From: Neoscytalidium dimidiatum
Lineage: Eukaryota; Ascomycota; Dothideomycetes; Botryosphaeriales; Botryosphaeriaceae
Reading direction: 5' to 3'
Assembly (NCBI GenBank): GCA_037367355.1
Contig: CM074698.1
Location: forward strand, 1,798,001 to 1,862,000
DNA length: 64,000 nucleotides
The position numbers and the translations under genes are program-made. Of this stretch, positions 36,374 to 47,461 are shown piece by piece. The notes below the pieces were generated by a model. That model saw only the letters and a program-made list of their open reading frames with translations. It made no database searches and was not told the origin of the DNA. Position 1 is the stretch's first letter. Each line of letters starts with the position of its first letter.

Positions 36374-39300
36374 ATGCGTCTTCGAAACACCTGCACGGCA
36401 CCTTCTCTTGCTCTTTTAGTGTTTTCTCGTCTTTCCACAGCAGCCTTCAATGCAGCATCCCAAGATAATGTTGCGGTCTATTGGGGTAAGATCATCCTTT
36501 GGAACCTTACCTCTTTGACACTGACATCCTGTGTAGGCCAAAACTCGTATGGAGCGAGCAGTGGCAGCCTGGCCCAACAAAGGCTCTCCACATATTGTGC
36601 TGGTAAGTATTTATAGAAAACGAACCATGACACCGGCTAAATACTGTGGCAGATTCAAACATTGACGTACGAACTACTAAACATGATGTGAAAATGGAGC
36701 TGACTTCGGATAGATAATTCCTCTGGCATTCATGACCGTCATCACCGACTCATACGGCGAACCGGAGATCAACTTTGCCAATCAAGGTGACAAATGTGCT
36801 GTCTTCTCTGGTACTAATCTACTTGACTGTTCTGAGCTTGAGTAAGTTTGATTGATCTTTACAATTTTGATGAGGATCTAACACGTCCCTCATTGCAGGG
36901 AAGACATTACCACTTGTCAGCAAATGTACGGCAAGACAATATTACTGTCCATTGGCGGGGCTACATACAGTGAGGGTGGCTTCAGCTCTGCGTCTGAAGC
37001 TCAGTCCGCCGCACAGTTGGTTTGGGCCACGGTTGGTCCGGAACAAGAAAGCAGCGTCACTTCCGACGGCACCAAAATATACAGACCTTTCGGGTCTGCA
37101 GCTGTCGATGGCTTTGACTTTGATTTCGAATCGACTGTCTCGAATATGGCTCCGTTTGTACAGGCTCTTCGTGACCTCATGGACGCGACGGAGGCTGCGG
37201 ATGGCAAGCACCGTTTGCTTACAGCTGCACCACAATGCCCGTACCCGGACGCTGCAGACGATCAATTTCTCTCTGGAACAACTGCTGTCAAGATGGATGC
37301 AATATTCATCCAATTTTATAACAATTACTGTGGCTTGACCAGCTTTGCATCTGGATCTTCCCTCCAGAACAACTTCAATTACGAAACTTGGGATGCCTGG
37401 GCAAAGTCCAGCGCAAACCCAAATGTGAAGGTATAACTACCATTACTCAGTATTTTGAGTCTTAGACTAATTGCAACAGATTCTCATTGGAGTGCCAGCT
37501 TCCTCAACAGCGGCAGGCTCTGGTTATATAACGGCGTCGGCTCTTGAGCCAATCATCGACTATGTGTCAACTTTCAACAGTTTTGGCGGTGTCATGATGT
37601 GGGACGCTTCCCAGGCTTACGCCAACACCGGATTCCTTCCTGCTGTCAAATCATACCTGGTCTCCCTTGCCGGTGGGGCATCAAATTCAGCCACTTCCAT
37701 CTCCACTACCTCTACTACTGCTACTGCTACTTCCTCGAGCCTGACCTTGACTTCAACAGTAGCTCAGACTTTCACAAGCCTTACAAATACGACTTCAAGC
37801 ACGACTCCAGGTTTAGCTTCAACTCCATCTGCCGATAGCCAATCACTCACAAGTGCGCCAATTTTCGCTGAATCCTCGAATGCGGCCACGTCCACCAGCG
37901 TCGCACAATCGGCCAGCACAGCGCTTTCATCAACGACAACTCTATCCGTGAGGAACATTACCAATGCAAGAACTTCTACGTCAACGTCACGAAAAGCATG
38001 TTCCGCACGCAGCAACAATACCTCGGCTGCAACTCCCTCAGTGGCCTTGACCCCTTCCGAGCCAGCAACACTGTCTGAGATTATGGCCTCTTCGGGAACC
38101 TGGACTCCGTCTGCTACCTTGACTCCCTTAAACCAGACAGCCGCCACAAGTGGTGTGGTCTCCACTATAAACAGCTTCACAACCCCCATGTATTCTATGA
38201 ACACTACAATAATTCCAGCGGCTTCCAACTCGGAGACTTCACCGTATATGAGCCTTGCCACGCCGCCTATCACTCAGAGCAGCTCGCGCAACGTCGGAAA
38301 CCTTTCTGGGCAGCCATCAGGGGGCTACAACACGACCCTTTTGCCCACTTCTTCGCTTGCCACCAGGAATGCAACGCTCACAACCTCTTCGACGCATCAA
38401 GGCACCTACACGGCTGGATACAACACGTCTATCATTGGCACAGATCCTGCTTCCTTCAGAAGCAGTACCTCGACGCCGCTCGTAACAACTGCTTTATCCC
38501 AGACCGTTGCCTTGTTCACACCGCCTTCCAATAGATCCGCTACTCCAGTGAGCTCGGTTGGTATCTACCAAAATGAGACCACAGCAAAATCATCTGCTTG
38601 GGCGCAGCTTAACATTACGATTCCCGCTACACCGCTTCAGACACCGTGGGGTAACGTGTCCGTTATTACCACGAATACCGGACCTTGGTTCACGAATTCT
38701 ACCAACACCGCGCTCTCGGCTACAGCATATTTCTCGACAACACCGAATAGCCGTTCCACCACTTCAACAAGTCGGCTTACTCTTTTTGTGAACTCCACTG
38801 CGCCCGTGCTGTCTACTCCATTACCGACAGAAGCATTGAGCCTTGCTTCAAGTACATCTACTGGGACCGGAAGTATCCTTGTTTCTTCAGCAGGTAGCTC
38901 AGCTCCGTACGGCAACAGGACTCAGACAAGTGGGATTATTCATTCTGTGACGCCGATCAGATCTGCACAGGATGCGGCCTCTTCGTCTTCATCCACAATC
39001 AGCGTCACCGTCACGTCTGTGAGTCTTGGTACAGGTAGTGCAACTGGTACTTTGGCGGGCGGTCAGACTTTAGGGGTCCAGTCTACTGCGTCATCGGGGC
39101 TGCTGGCTAGCTTTGATCCCACACTGGCCGCCTCAGTCTCTACCAGTACTTCGGTCGGCAGTACACACTCTACTGACTCAGTCCATCTGCCTGGAAGTAA
39201 TGGAGTTAGTCAGATGTCAACAATATCGGGTACCATTTCCACGCCGTTCACTTCATCTTCAGTGGCTTCAGGAGTAAACAGCGCATCCACAAATTCGAGC

Positions 39301-42300
39301 GGGTTGCCAGACGCCAATGCAGCCGGCGCATCACGTTCGCTATCTGTGTCCGCAAACAGAGGTTCCACTGCCAGCACCAGTCAACCCACTGGAGTTACTT
39401 TCATTAATGTAACTCCAACTGGAATCTCCTCGAGTTCTGCGGGAACCTCGATCCGGCCGGGCTCGTCTACTGCAGGGTCAACTGTTCTCGGCAACTCTGT
39501 TCAGATATCGATCGTTACCAGCTACATCACTATTACGACCGGTGCACAAAATATTTGTTCCAACACAAACAGCCTTTCTTTGGCGGGCCCCACAACGAGT
39601 AAGGCTCTGGTACTTGCTGAAACGACTGCAACGTCTACAACAAACCCCAACTCCGCTGTGTCGCCGGTTTCCACAGAGAGCCAAGGCACATTCACGGGGG
39701 AGACTCTTGTTAGCATATCAAGTAGTGCAAAACCTCTCACTACTAGCCAGAATTCAGTCTCTGCCGGAGCGACGGCGACTTCTACGACAAGTGCATCGAC
39801 TGACAATCAGGCAATCTCCACAACAGGCCAAGTTACGCCTATCACGCAGATTCCTACGAGCAAACCGAGTAGCACGGTGCCTCCTAGTACCTCTTGGCCA
39901 GTAACACTAGAGCCCTATCCGCAAGTGACTGTCCAACCACCATGGCCTACTCCTGCCTTAAACAACACCACCTCGGCTGCCCGTAAGTGTCAGCTTCTGG
40001 GAGCATTAAACAGAATTCAGAATTCCCCCAATGCAGAAACTGATAACATATTCCAGGAACCGCAACCACCGCTTCCGTAACCACCTGCAGCAGCAACTAC
40101 ACCTACTCGACCTCGCGCTTCTGTTCCGGTGACACCTGCACCGCCAACAACCTCACCTCACCCAATATTTTTGCATCCTCCTCCGACGCCGCCCCACCGT
40201 CCAACATCCCCCGCCGCGCCGACCATCCCGTATCCCGCTCGCACATCACCAACACGACCGGGCCCCTCCACACGAACAAATTCCACGCCAACCTCTTCCT
40301 CTCCTCCCAAACCTCCAGCGCCTGGACGCACCCCTACTCCGTCGCCTGGCCCTCCGGCACCGACGCCCTCCACTCGCACGGCCTCGCCATCTCGCACATC
40401 CCGCGCAGCCAGTTCGCCTTCGGCGACGCGACGACACACAACAGCTCGCGCTACTTCTTCGCGCCGCTGGGCATCCACTCGCTCATCCTCTCCGCGACCG
40501 AGCTCGAGCCGTCGTCGTCGGCGTCCTCATCCAACGCGACGCTCTCCGTCACCCCCAGCGCGAGCGGCATGGCCGCCAACGCTACCTTCTCCGGCTCCTC
40601 CTCCCCCGGCGAGCCGCTGCTCACGTTCCCGCTCGTGCAGGGCATGGCGTTCGTGACGGGCGTGTACCACGGGGCCACGCCGCTGGTCCAGAGCGGCGTG
40701 GGCTTCACTTCCGTCGAGGGTCCGCTGAACTTCACTTCCTCCTCCTCCTCCGCCGATGGCACCGGCAGCATGGTCAAGTACCGCGCCACCCTGGCAGACG
40801 GCACGACCTGGCTCCTCTACGCGGTCCCCGCGCCCGGCGCCACGGCCGCGGTCTTCGAGCTGGCGGACAGCACGGCGCTGACCGGGCCGGCGGGCTGGCG
40901 CGGGTCGCTCAGCGTCGCGAAGCTGCCGACGTCCGGCGGACGGGCGGGAGAGGAAGAGGAAGAAGAGGCGGTCTACGACGCCGCGGCGGGCGCGTATCCC
41001 GTCGACGTGGAAGTTTTCGGCAGCGTGGACGGCGGCGCCGGGGCGGCAACGTACGGCTTCCGCTTCGCGAAGGGTGGGCACGGCGTCGGCGCGGGCAGGG
41101 AGCTGCTGATGTACGCGCTGCCGCACCACGTGGCGAGCTTCGACGGCGCGACGGCGGCCGCCCGGACGGGCCTCTCGCTCGCGACGGTGACCAAGGGGTA
41201 CGCGACGGCGTACGTCGGCGACGCGTGGACGATGACGGAGGGCCAGGTGCCGGTCGGCATGGGCTTCGCGCCGTACGCGGCCGGCAGGGGGAGCGTGTCG
41301 TCGCTGTCGGCGGCGGCGGCGTGCGCCGTCCTGGACGCGGGCGCCGAGGAGCTGGCGCAGGACGTCGCCGCGCAGACGGACCTCGACTCGATGTACTTCT
41401 CCGGCAAGGCGCTGGCCAAGTTCGCGGCCGTCGTGTACGCCGTGCACGACCTGGGCGGCAGCGCGGAGCTGGCGGCGCAGGGGCTGAAGAAGCTGGTCGC
41501 TGCGCTCAAGGTCTTCGTCGACAACGAGCAGACGAATCCGCTGGTGTACGATGAGGTGTGGGGAGGCGTGGTGTCGAGTGCTGGGTATGCGGATTCCGGC
41601 GCGGACTTTGGGAATACGTATTACAACGACCATCACTTCCACTACGGGTATTTGTAAGTTCTTTGTCCTTGGATTCGATGCGGTGGATTTCAACTGACCT
41701 GGAGCACAGCCTTTACACCGCCGCCGTCATCGGCTACCTCGACCCGGACTGGCTCACGACCGGCACGAACAAAGCCTGGGTCGACATGCTAGCCGCCGAC
41801 TTCGCCAGCCCTACGCATAGCACCTACTACCCCTTCAGCCGCAGCTTCGACTGGTTCCACGGACACAGCTGGGCCAAGGGGCTCTTCTCCTCCGGCGACG
41901 GCAAGGACCAAGAATCGTCATCCGAGGACGCCTTCGCGTCGTACGCGCTCAAGCTGTGGGGCAAGGTGACGGGCGACGTCGCCATGGAGGCGCGCGCCAA
42001 CCTCATGCTGGCGGTCCAGGCGCGCAGCTTCCAGTCGTACTTCCTGATGACGAGCTCCAACACGATCCAGCCGCCCGAGATCATCAACAACAAGGTCACC
42101 GGCGTGCTGTTCGAGAACAAGGTCGACTGGGCCACCTACTTCGGCGACAAGTGGTACTACAAGGAGGGCATCCACATGATCCCCGTCCACGTGCCCTCCG
42201 CTCTCATCCGTACGTCCGAGTTCGTTGCCGAAGAGTACGACACGTATATGTCCGGTGGTCGCATCGACGAGGCAGAGGCCGGATGGCGGGGCATCTTGTA

Positions 42301-42436
42301 CGCGAATACGGCCCTGATCGAGGCGAAGGAAGCGTATGAGTACTTTGCCAGCGCGAATTTCAGCAGTGAATATCTGGACGGCGGCGCCAGTAGGACGTGG
42401 TATCTGGCATATACTGCTGCCTTGGCAGGACTATGA
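36374..42436 (+). CDS. Apparent GH18 chitinase - Ser/Thr linker - GH81 beta-1,3-glucanase fusion
   Basis: Eight exons: 36374-36485, 36537-36602, 36653-36666, 36714-36841, 36899-37430, 37480-39982, 40057-41653 and 41710-42436. All phases agree, giving 1892 residues. Residues 1-23 look like a signal peptide. Residues 27-350 are a class III (plant-type) GH18 chitinase with ILLSIGGATY and catalytic DGFDFDFE. Residues 351-1118 are Ser/Thr-rich with many NxT/S sites, a probable rod-like O-glycosylated linker. A short Cys cluster (near 1129-1146) precedes a complete GH81 domain (about 1155-1892) starting PPSNIPRRADHPV. It carries the family motifs ADFGNTYYNDHHFHYGYF, FDWFHGHSWAKGLF and DQESSSEDAF, which hold the proposed acidic catalytic residues. 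The expected activities are cleavage of chitin and of beta-1,3-glucan in one secreted protein. No Met with a signal peptide precedes the GH81 part. The alternative is two adjacent genes mis-joined. Confidence 0.8.
37681..39982 (+). other. Ser/Thr-rich linker-coding region of the GH18-GH81 gene
   Basis: This part of exon 6 encodes about 770 residues that are almost entirely Ser, Thr, Ala, Gly, Pro and Asn with scattered N-glycosylation sites. It has no stop. Such regions in fungal wall proteins are usually heavily O-mannosylated and hold catalytic domains away from the membrane or anchor them in the wall. Codon use here is mixed (A/T and G/C third bases), unlike the GC-rich GH81 exons downstream. 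Confidence 0.8.
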
Positions 42437-42769
42437 AGAAGAAGAAACGATCACGATAATGGATATACCTGTTCTGTTCCACGGCAGAGGTTTGACATCA
42501 ATGGGTGGGCTGACGACAGATCTAAATAGTTAATAGGTAGACACACGTATTTGAGCACTAATTAAATGATACTTTCCTTTGTATTTTACTTCGTCCTGCC
42601 TAGGCAACTGCCGGAAGGCTTTTGCAATTGCATGCGTACCGCAAGCCCTAATGAGAAAATTTTAGAGTGAAAGTGGACCACTAATCATGTCAGAACTCGC
42701 TAATCTCCAATTTTGGCCATCTTGGAATCGACAGAAACCCCCAGGCAGGTACTTGGCACGATCAAAACC
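42437..42769. other. Convergent intergenic region
   Basis: 3' ends of the GH81-containing gene (+) and a C2H2 gene (-) face each other. No coding signal was seen. Confidence 0.6.
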
Positions 42770-43735
42770 CTACTCATCTTCTGGGAAAATCTCCAAAAGT
42801 TTCCTGAGCATGTGACAGACCTCTTCCTTACTCACGACTTTCAGCTCCAAAGCATCACGGACAGCTCTCTTCAGACGATCCCTTGCAAATGCCACATGCA
42901 GCCTGTGGTACTTGACGCTGTCGATTTGTTCAAGACTACGTTCCAGATCCTCGATCCTTATATCACGCAGAGGAAATGTGCAGAGAAAGTCGAGATCGGT
43001 GATGGGGCCATGTGGAGATGATCGGCTGTCTTCATGCTCGTTTTTTGTGGAGGCTTTAGCATGAATCTCAGACTTCAATGCTTGAGGATTCCCCGATGCA
43101 CATGCCGCAGGGTATCGGGGTTCGTCAGAATTTGCAAGCGCTATGGCGTTGTCTTCAGAGCTCGATCCGGCAGTGGTTTTACTGGCAAGCGGTCCGGGTT
43201 CAAAGGTGCCGGGAGGACCAGAGAGGGTTGGAGTATCTGGATGTGGTTGTGCAATGCGAAAATTGTTAAAAAATTGGCTGGCTGGAGTGGTCTCATTGGA
43301 GTTCTCGGAATTGGGCGTCAAGTAAGCAGTAGGGTAATATGGATTTCCGGTCGCGTTTCCGCCGCCGTGAGCCGCGCTGTTGTAAGCTCCGCTATTATAG
43401 ATTCCGCTATGTTGGGGCGCGCCGTTGTAGAATCCGCGGTGGTGGACTACATTGTTATCAGATCCGAAGTTCATCGGTCCAGGCACCAGTTGCTGAACAT
43501 GTTTGAGAGCGGCTAGCGGATCAAACGGATCAAGACGATTCCCAGTGCGGACAATGATACCCATATCGCGGTGCTTCCATCTGACATGCTCCCGCAAAGC
43601 GCCTAAGTGAAAAAACGATTTCCCACAGAAGCCACACTCTCTTTCACACTTTCGGATGTACAGTATGCGTCCGCGGTCGGTGGGCCAATCGTGGGTTCCG
43701 CCGAAGCGACAATTCTTATTATGACAGGATGGCAT
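42770..43735 (-). CDS. C2H2 zinc-finger protein
   Basis: Single exon, 321 residues from the ATG at 43735. One finger, C-x2-C-x12-H-x4-H, lies at residues 34-55 (CGFCGKSFFHLGALREH...H). It is preceded by another Cys pair (SCHNKNC) that may form a second, atypical site. The middle is Asn/Gly/Ser-rich and disordered. The C-terminal 80 residues are charged and helical (IEDLERSLEQIDSV), a possible dimerisation segment. It is probably a DNA-binding regulator with unknown targets. The frame is open upstream to 43933 with another Met, giving a 387-residue alternative; the shorter start is preferred because the Cys-rich block then opens the protein. It is tail-to-tail with the GH18-GH81 gene. Confidence 0.75.
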   Translation of the reverse strand: MPSCHNKNCRFGGTHDWPTDRGRILYIRKCERECGFCGKSFFHLGALREHVRWKHRDMGIIVRTGNRLDPFDPLAALKHVQQLVPGPMNFGSDNNVVHHRGFYNGAPQHSGIYNSGAYNSAAHGGGNATGNPYYPTAYLTPNSENSNETTPASQFFNNFRIAQPHPDTPTLSGPPGTFEPGPLASKTTAGSSSEDNAIALANSDEPRYPAACASGNPQALKSEIHAKASTKNEHEDSRSSPHGPITDLDFLCTFPLRDIRIEDLERSLEQIDSVKYHRLHVAFARDRLKRAVRDALELKVVSKEEVCHMLRKLLEIFPEDE

Positions 43736-44062
43736 GTTACCGTAGCGCGAGACCGGAAAGATGACCGATTGAGTAGTGGGAAGCGATGCTGTTGTGATAG
43801 CGATGAATGAAACGACGGAAAACCGAAAGTAAAGACCTTCGTGCAATGACGAACGAGCTGTATTCTTTCGGCGAAGGCGAGTAACATGACAGTGAGAGGT
43901 TATGAAAAACTTCGGCCGTATGGCGAAAGGCATACCGAAGAAGGTGCGATCACGCTGAAATGCAGTGAAGTGGGAAAGCGCAGGCCGGACCCATACACCG
44001 TCTTATTTGGCCATATCTATATATCCACTCATGCAGAAAGATGTGTACTAACCGTCTATTGT
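43736..44062. other. Intergenic region
   Basis: Upstream of the C2H2 gene. Nothing else was seen. Confidence 0.5.
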
Positions 44063-45313
44063 TTAACGCTGACCGTTGATCCTCCTACCGATAATGTAGT
44101 TCATGTACCCAATGGGCCAGGTGTGCATCTCTCTTCCGCCTTTGAACACCCAGCCTTCGATCTCCGCCATACCTGTCTCTTGGAGCAGCTCCCTGACCGC
44201 CCTGCCTTGCGAGCTCTGCAATGCAGCTTCCAGACTCGGATCGACCAACGTCATGACCTCCAAGAATGTCCGTGTCCTCAAGCTGCTAACGAAGCCATCG
44301 AATGAGAGCGTAAACGGCAGGATGGGGAAGATGTAAGTGAAGATAAGTTGCAATGGGTCGTTCCAGAACCAAACCAGAGTGACAACGAACATGAGCCAGA
44401 AATCCAAGATCATCAGCAACATAGATGCTAAACGACGATCCTGCAGCTCAATGATAGCAAACCCATCAGAAGTGCTGATTGTTGATGCCAGTACCTTGCG
44501 GGCCAAGTCATCCGGGAAATGGTGAAAGGCCAAGCAATACAGACGAAAGACACGGGTACCGGAGCCAAACTCCGCATTTGCATCACTCGCAGTGGCCGTA
44601 GTGCTAATGACGGCGGGTGGAGGCTTAGTCGCATCCACGGGCTGCGGAAAATACTCAAGATTAGCGCTCCGGGCTGATGCGGCCATCCACGCATCGGTGT
44701 GAGGGCTAATGTCAGTCAGAGTAAACGTAATTGAGGTCTTCCCCTGCTCCGCTCGCTTCTTGTTGACAAGCTTCTCGATTACAGGAACAGGGCCTGCAAC
44801 ACGTGGTTAGCAACGAATAATGCAAGCCGTGCGAAGCGGACATAGATCTAACCTCCCCCACCGGAACAGAAATCCACGACGGTAAGCCTGGAGCCTTCAG
44901 TATCCTTGATCTCATCCAGAGCTTTGGCAATCAGGGTGGCAGCCATGTCCGCCGGGGCCTGCTGCTGGATGACTGGCAGCCGATGCGTCCACTCTGCTGC
45001 AAGCATTTCCTGACAGCGGCGCCGGAGAAATGGCGGGTAGCTGCGCGGTTAGCACCGACACAGTCTGACGGAGGCGCATACACACATCCATTGGTCGCAG
45101 ATCTCGAAGAGCCGCCAGGGAGCTGTGGTAACGATTGGATTTACCCGATCGATTGCGGATACGAGCCAAGTGTTGAGTTTCCTTAGTCGTGATCCAGCGG
45201 CAGGGCGCGACGAGGGGCCAACGAGCGGTGTTTCTTCACCTGCCAGGTCATCAGTTCCATTGGAAACGGTGAGTGAGTCGCATGGCACACTGACCCGCTG
45301 GTTGATGCGACAT
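44063..45313 (-). CDS. Methyltransferase-like protein with C-terminal membrane segments
   Basis: Four exons on the minus strand: 45313-45295, 45239-45086, 45040-44853 and 44793-44063, giving 363 residues. Exons 3-4 carry a Rossmann SAM-binding signature (TVVDFCSGGGGP), an acidic second strand (TLTDISPHTDAW) and a later FHHFPDD and FAIIELQD block. Together these resemble class I methyltransferases common but uncharacterised in filamentous ascomycetes. Two hydrophobic segments near residues 245-300 (LLMILDFWLMFVVTLVWFW and a following span) suggest membrane attachment. The substrate is unknown. Exon 1 is only 19 nt and depends on a weak donor (GTCAGT); it is the least certain part. Donor choice at 45085 (phase 2) was made to preserve the QW-YPPFLR block. 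Confidence 0.65.
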
Positions 45314-45781
45314 GTCGACGCTTCCAAATGGCTTCTCCCGTTGATCTACAGACAGGCGCCCTGGGTGAGAAGGGTTGAGAGGCGTTGTCGTTTCTTGGCC
45401 CCGCGAGCTGCCGCTCCTGGTGAGAGGCTCTCAGCGCTCCGAGCGTGGTGCGGCGTGACAAGCGCCCGGACGTTGCGTCTGTGGGTGAGGGTCGATGTTT
45501 TCCTACCTCGTGCCTGCGTCGTGTGCAGCGCGTGTCAGTAAGCGCCCATAGAGTACGCCATGGCAGCGCTGCGATTCGTCGAGAGGCCGTGAGAGCCTTG
45601 TCGGGTCCGAGAAACGCCGCGGAGAGTTGAAGTCGCACAACGCTGACTAGTGCGACTCTAACGTCATTGCTCCACGTCTCCTCGCTAGCAGCCGCTGTAA
45701 TTGCTCCCTTCGGCGTTTTCGGCACTCGCGTTTCATGTGCGCCCTCCACCAACCACTACGCCGCCGAGAAGATTCACGATC
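45314..45781. other. Intergenic region
   Basis: Region between the methyltransferase-like gene and the Zn2Cys6 gene. A minus-strand frame here (45752-45183) overlaps the first exons of the methyltransferase-like gene and has no motif. Confidence 0.5.
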
Positions 45782-47005
45782 TCATTCCAAGTCATATCTA
45801 GCAATGAGGGTTTTTCCTAGCCATGCGCCTGTGGTTTCCAATCCACGATGCGACGCCATGATGATCACCGCAAGCTCCTCCACATCGTCTGGCGCCGCCT
45901 CCGCCATATCCTCATCCCAATGCGCTATCCGGACCTCGAGCCTTCGCCTCTCATGGTATGCTATCTGCCAGCGATACTCTGACTGCGCATCCCAGAGAGC
46001 TGCTTGAGCAGTGAAACATAACCCACCGGCCGAAATTTTGTCGTAGCCGTATTTCAGAAAGTCGTACACCGCTTTCACCGTCAGCGTTGTGATAACGGTT
46101 CTCCGGATGCTTTCTTCAGATAGCCAGCGGAGCCAATCCGGCATGTGGTCTTGCGGGGCCATCAATGCTCCTGCCGCGGCAGGCAACGATGGAGCGATGG
46201 GCCGCATATACAGTCTCAGTTGCTTTACCCATGCCATAATCGTCGTCTCGTCCACTTCCGCTTGTGTCCTTAACCTGATGTCGCCATCAAAGAGCCTTAT
46301 TATTTGATATAGCAGGAGCGCTTGTAGCGCCGGCAGAAGCTCATTCTTCGAGATGCGGAACGGATCAATGCCGGCGACCAGCTGCTGTGCTTTGTGCTCC
46401 ACGTTGCGCAAAACCAGCGCCTGATTCTCCTTAGTTTTCATAGAGTACAGCGCGCAGGCGCTGAGTGCATCTTGCAAAGCCTGTGGGCTCTTTTCCTGAA
46501 ATAGGCGACGGTGGATGAACATGGTTTGTGCCGTCTCAGCGAATGTCTTTGGTATACCTGCAAGCCGTCTCGCAGTAAACTCCACGGGTCGTTGGTACAC
46601 AACATCGGCCGCGATGATCTCGAAATCGTCTGGATCCTGGTTGGCCATAATGTCTTCAAGCACAGCTGGGCTGAGCAGGCCATTTCCGGGTAGATCAGGG
46701 AGGTTGAAGGGGTCTGTTCCGAGCTCCAGGATAGCATCGTTGATGTAAGGTGTAAGCCCTCCCGCGGTTGGTGGACTTCGTTGTAGCTGCAGACTATTCG
46801 GTACGGAATCTTCCATCAACTCCGCAAATACGGAGACTGCTCCGTCATTTGTGCCGCTATCACTAGACGTGCGGCTCGCGTTACGCCCGACATATTCGCA
46901 GTCGATTTTTCTTGCAACGCAACGCCTGCATTTGGGGTACCCCTGATCGCATTTCCGCTTGGACCGGACGCATCCGACGCAAGACTTCTGACGTGTTGAG
47001 GACAT
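45782..47005 (-). CDS. Zn(II)2Cys6 fungal transcription factor
   Basis: Single exon, 407 residues. Residues 9-36 form the binuclear zinc cluster C-x2-C-x6-C-x6-C-x2-C-x6-C, with the expected basic residues between Cys 2 and Cys 3 (VRSKRK). The rest is helical and resembles the short regulatory domain of small pathway-type regulators rather than the long fungal middle homology region. It probably binds CGG-type half sites as a dimer and regulates local or dispersed metabolic genes. It has no obvious biosynthetic cluster beside it. The start is the first Met, nine residues before the first Cys, as usual in the family. Confidence 0.88.
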   Translation of the reverse strand: MSSTRQKSCVGCVRSKRKCDQGYPKCRRCVARKIDCEYVGRNASRTSSDSGTNDGAVSVFAELMEDSVPNSLQLQRSPPTAGGLTPYINDAILELGTDPFNLPDLPGNGLLSPAVLEDIMANQDPDDFEIIAADVVYQRPVEFTARRLAGIPKTFAETAQTMFIHRRLFQEKSPQALQDALSACALYSMKTKENQALVLRNVEHKAQQLVAGIDPFRISKNELLPALQALLLYQIIRLFDGDIRLRTQAEVDETTIMAWVKQLRLYMRPIAPSLPAAAGALMAPQDHMPDWLRWLSEESIRRTVITTLTVKAVYDFLKYGYDKISAGGLCFTAQAALWDAQSEYRWQIAYHERRRLEVRIAHWDEDMAEAAPDDVEELAVIIMASHRGLETTGAWLGKTLIARYDLE

Positions 47006-47461
47006 GTTACTGGATCGTCTTGCGGAGTATCATGGCAATCTCCTCGAGTTCTTGAGTCACAATGCAAAGTCCACAAGAGAGGCTGAGAAGTCCACGAGAG
47101 CGATGGCGTGAAGTTGCGGAGTTCCGCAGGGCGTGCGGAGTTCTGCCTCGCTAAATGCTCCCCATCAGGCACTAGGGCTTACCAGAACAGAACACTGATG
47201 CAATTCGTTTGCTCGCCATCACTAAACTCCGCATCTCACTGTCCGCAATCTTGCTCACTTTGGAATGAGAATATTCTCTGACTGGTTGATTTCACCATCA
47301 GGAGTCGATGGCGGAGGTATAAGACTGAGGTGGACAGCCATGGAGATGCAGTATCAACATCCACTTCATCTAATTGACTGCTTTACGCCGGACAATATAT
47401 CAAAGGCATGCTGTGGAGTTTGCGGTGCCATTATTTCCGCTAACTCAGATATAGATCAGTC
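47006..47461. other. Divergent promoter region
   Basis: Between the Zn2Cys6 gene (-) and a small conserved gene (+). No coding signal was seen. Confidence 0.55.

Noticed and set aside
36374..39982. Chitinase gene ending in the linker as a separate gene
   Set aside because: The alternative stop at 40078-40080 lies past a perfect donor (39983), and the spliced frame continues directly into GH81 in the correct phase. Kept only as an alternative.
40527..41693. 388-codon minus-strand open frame
   Set aside because: It is antisense to the GH81 exons. Long antisense frames are expected opposite GC-rich codons, and its Arg/Ala/Gly-rich content matches no family.
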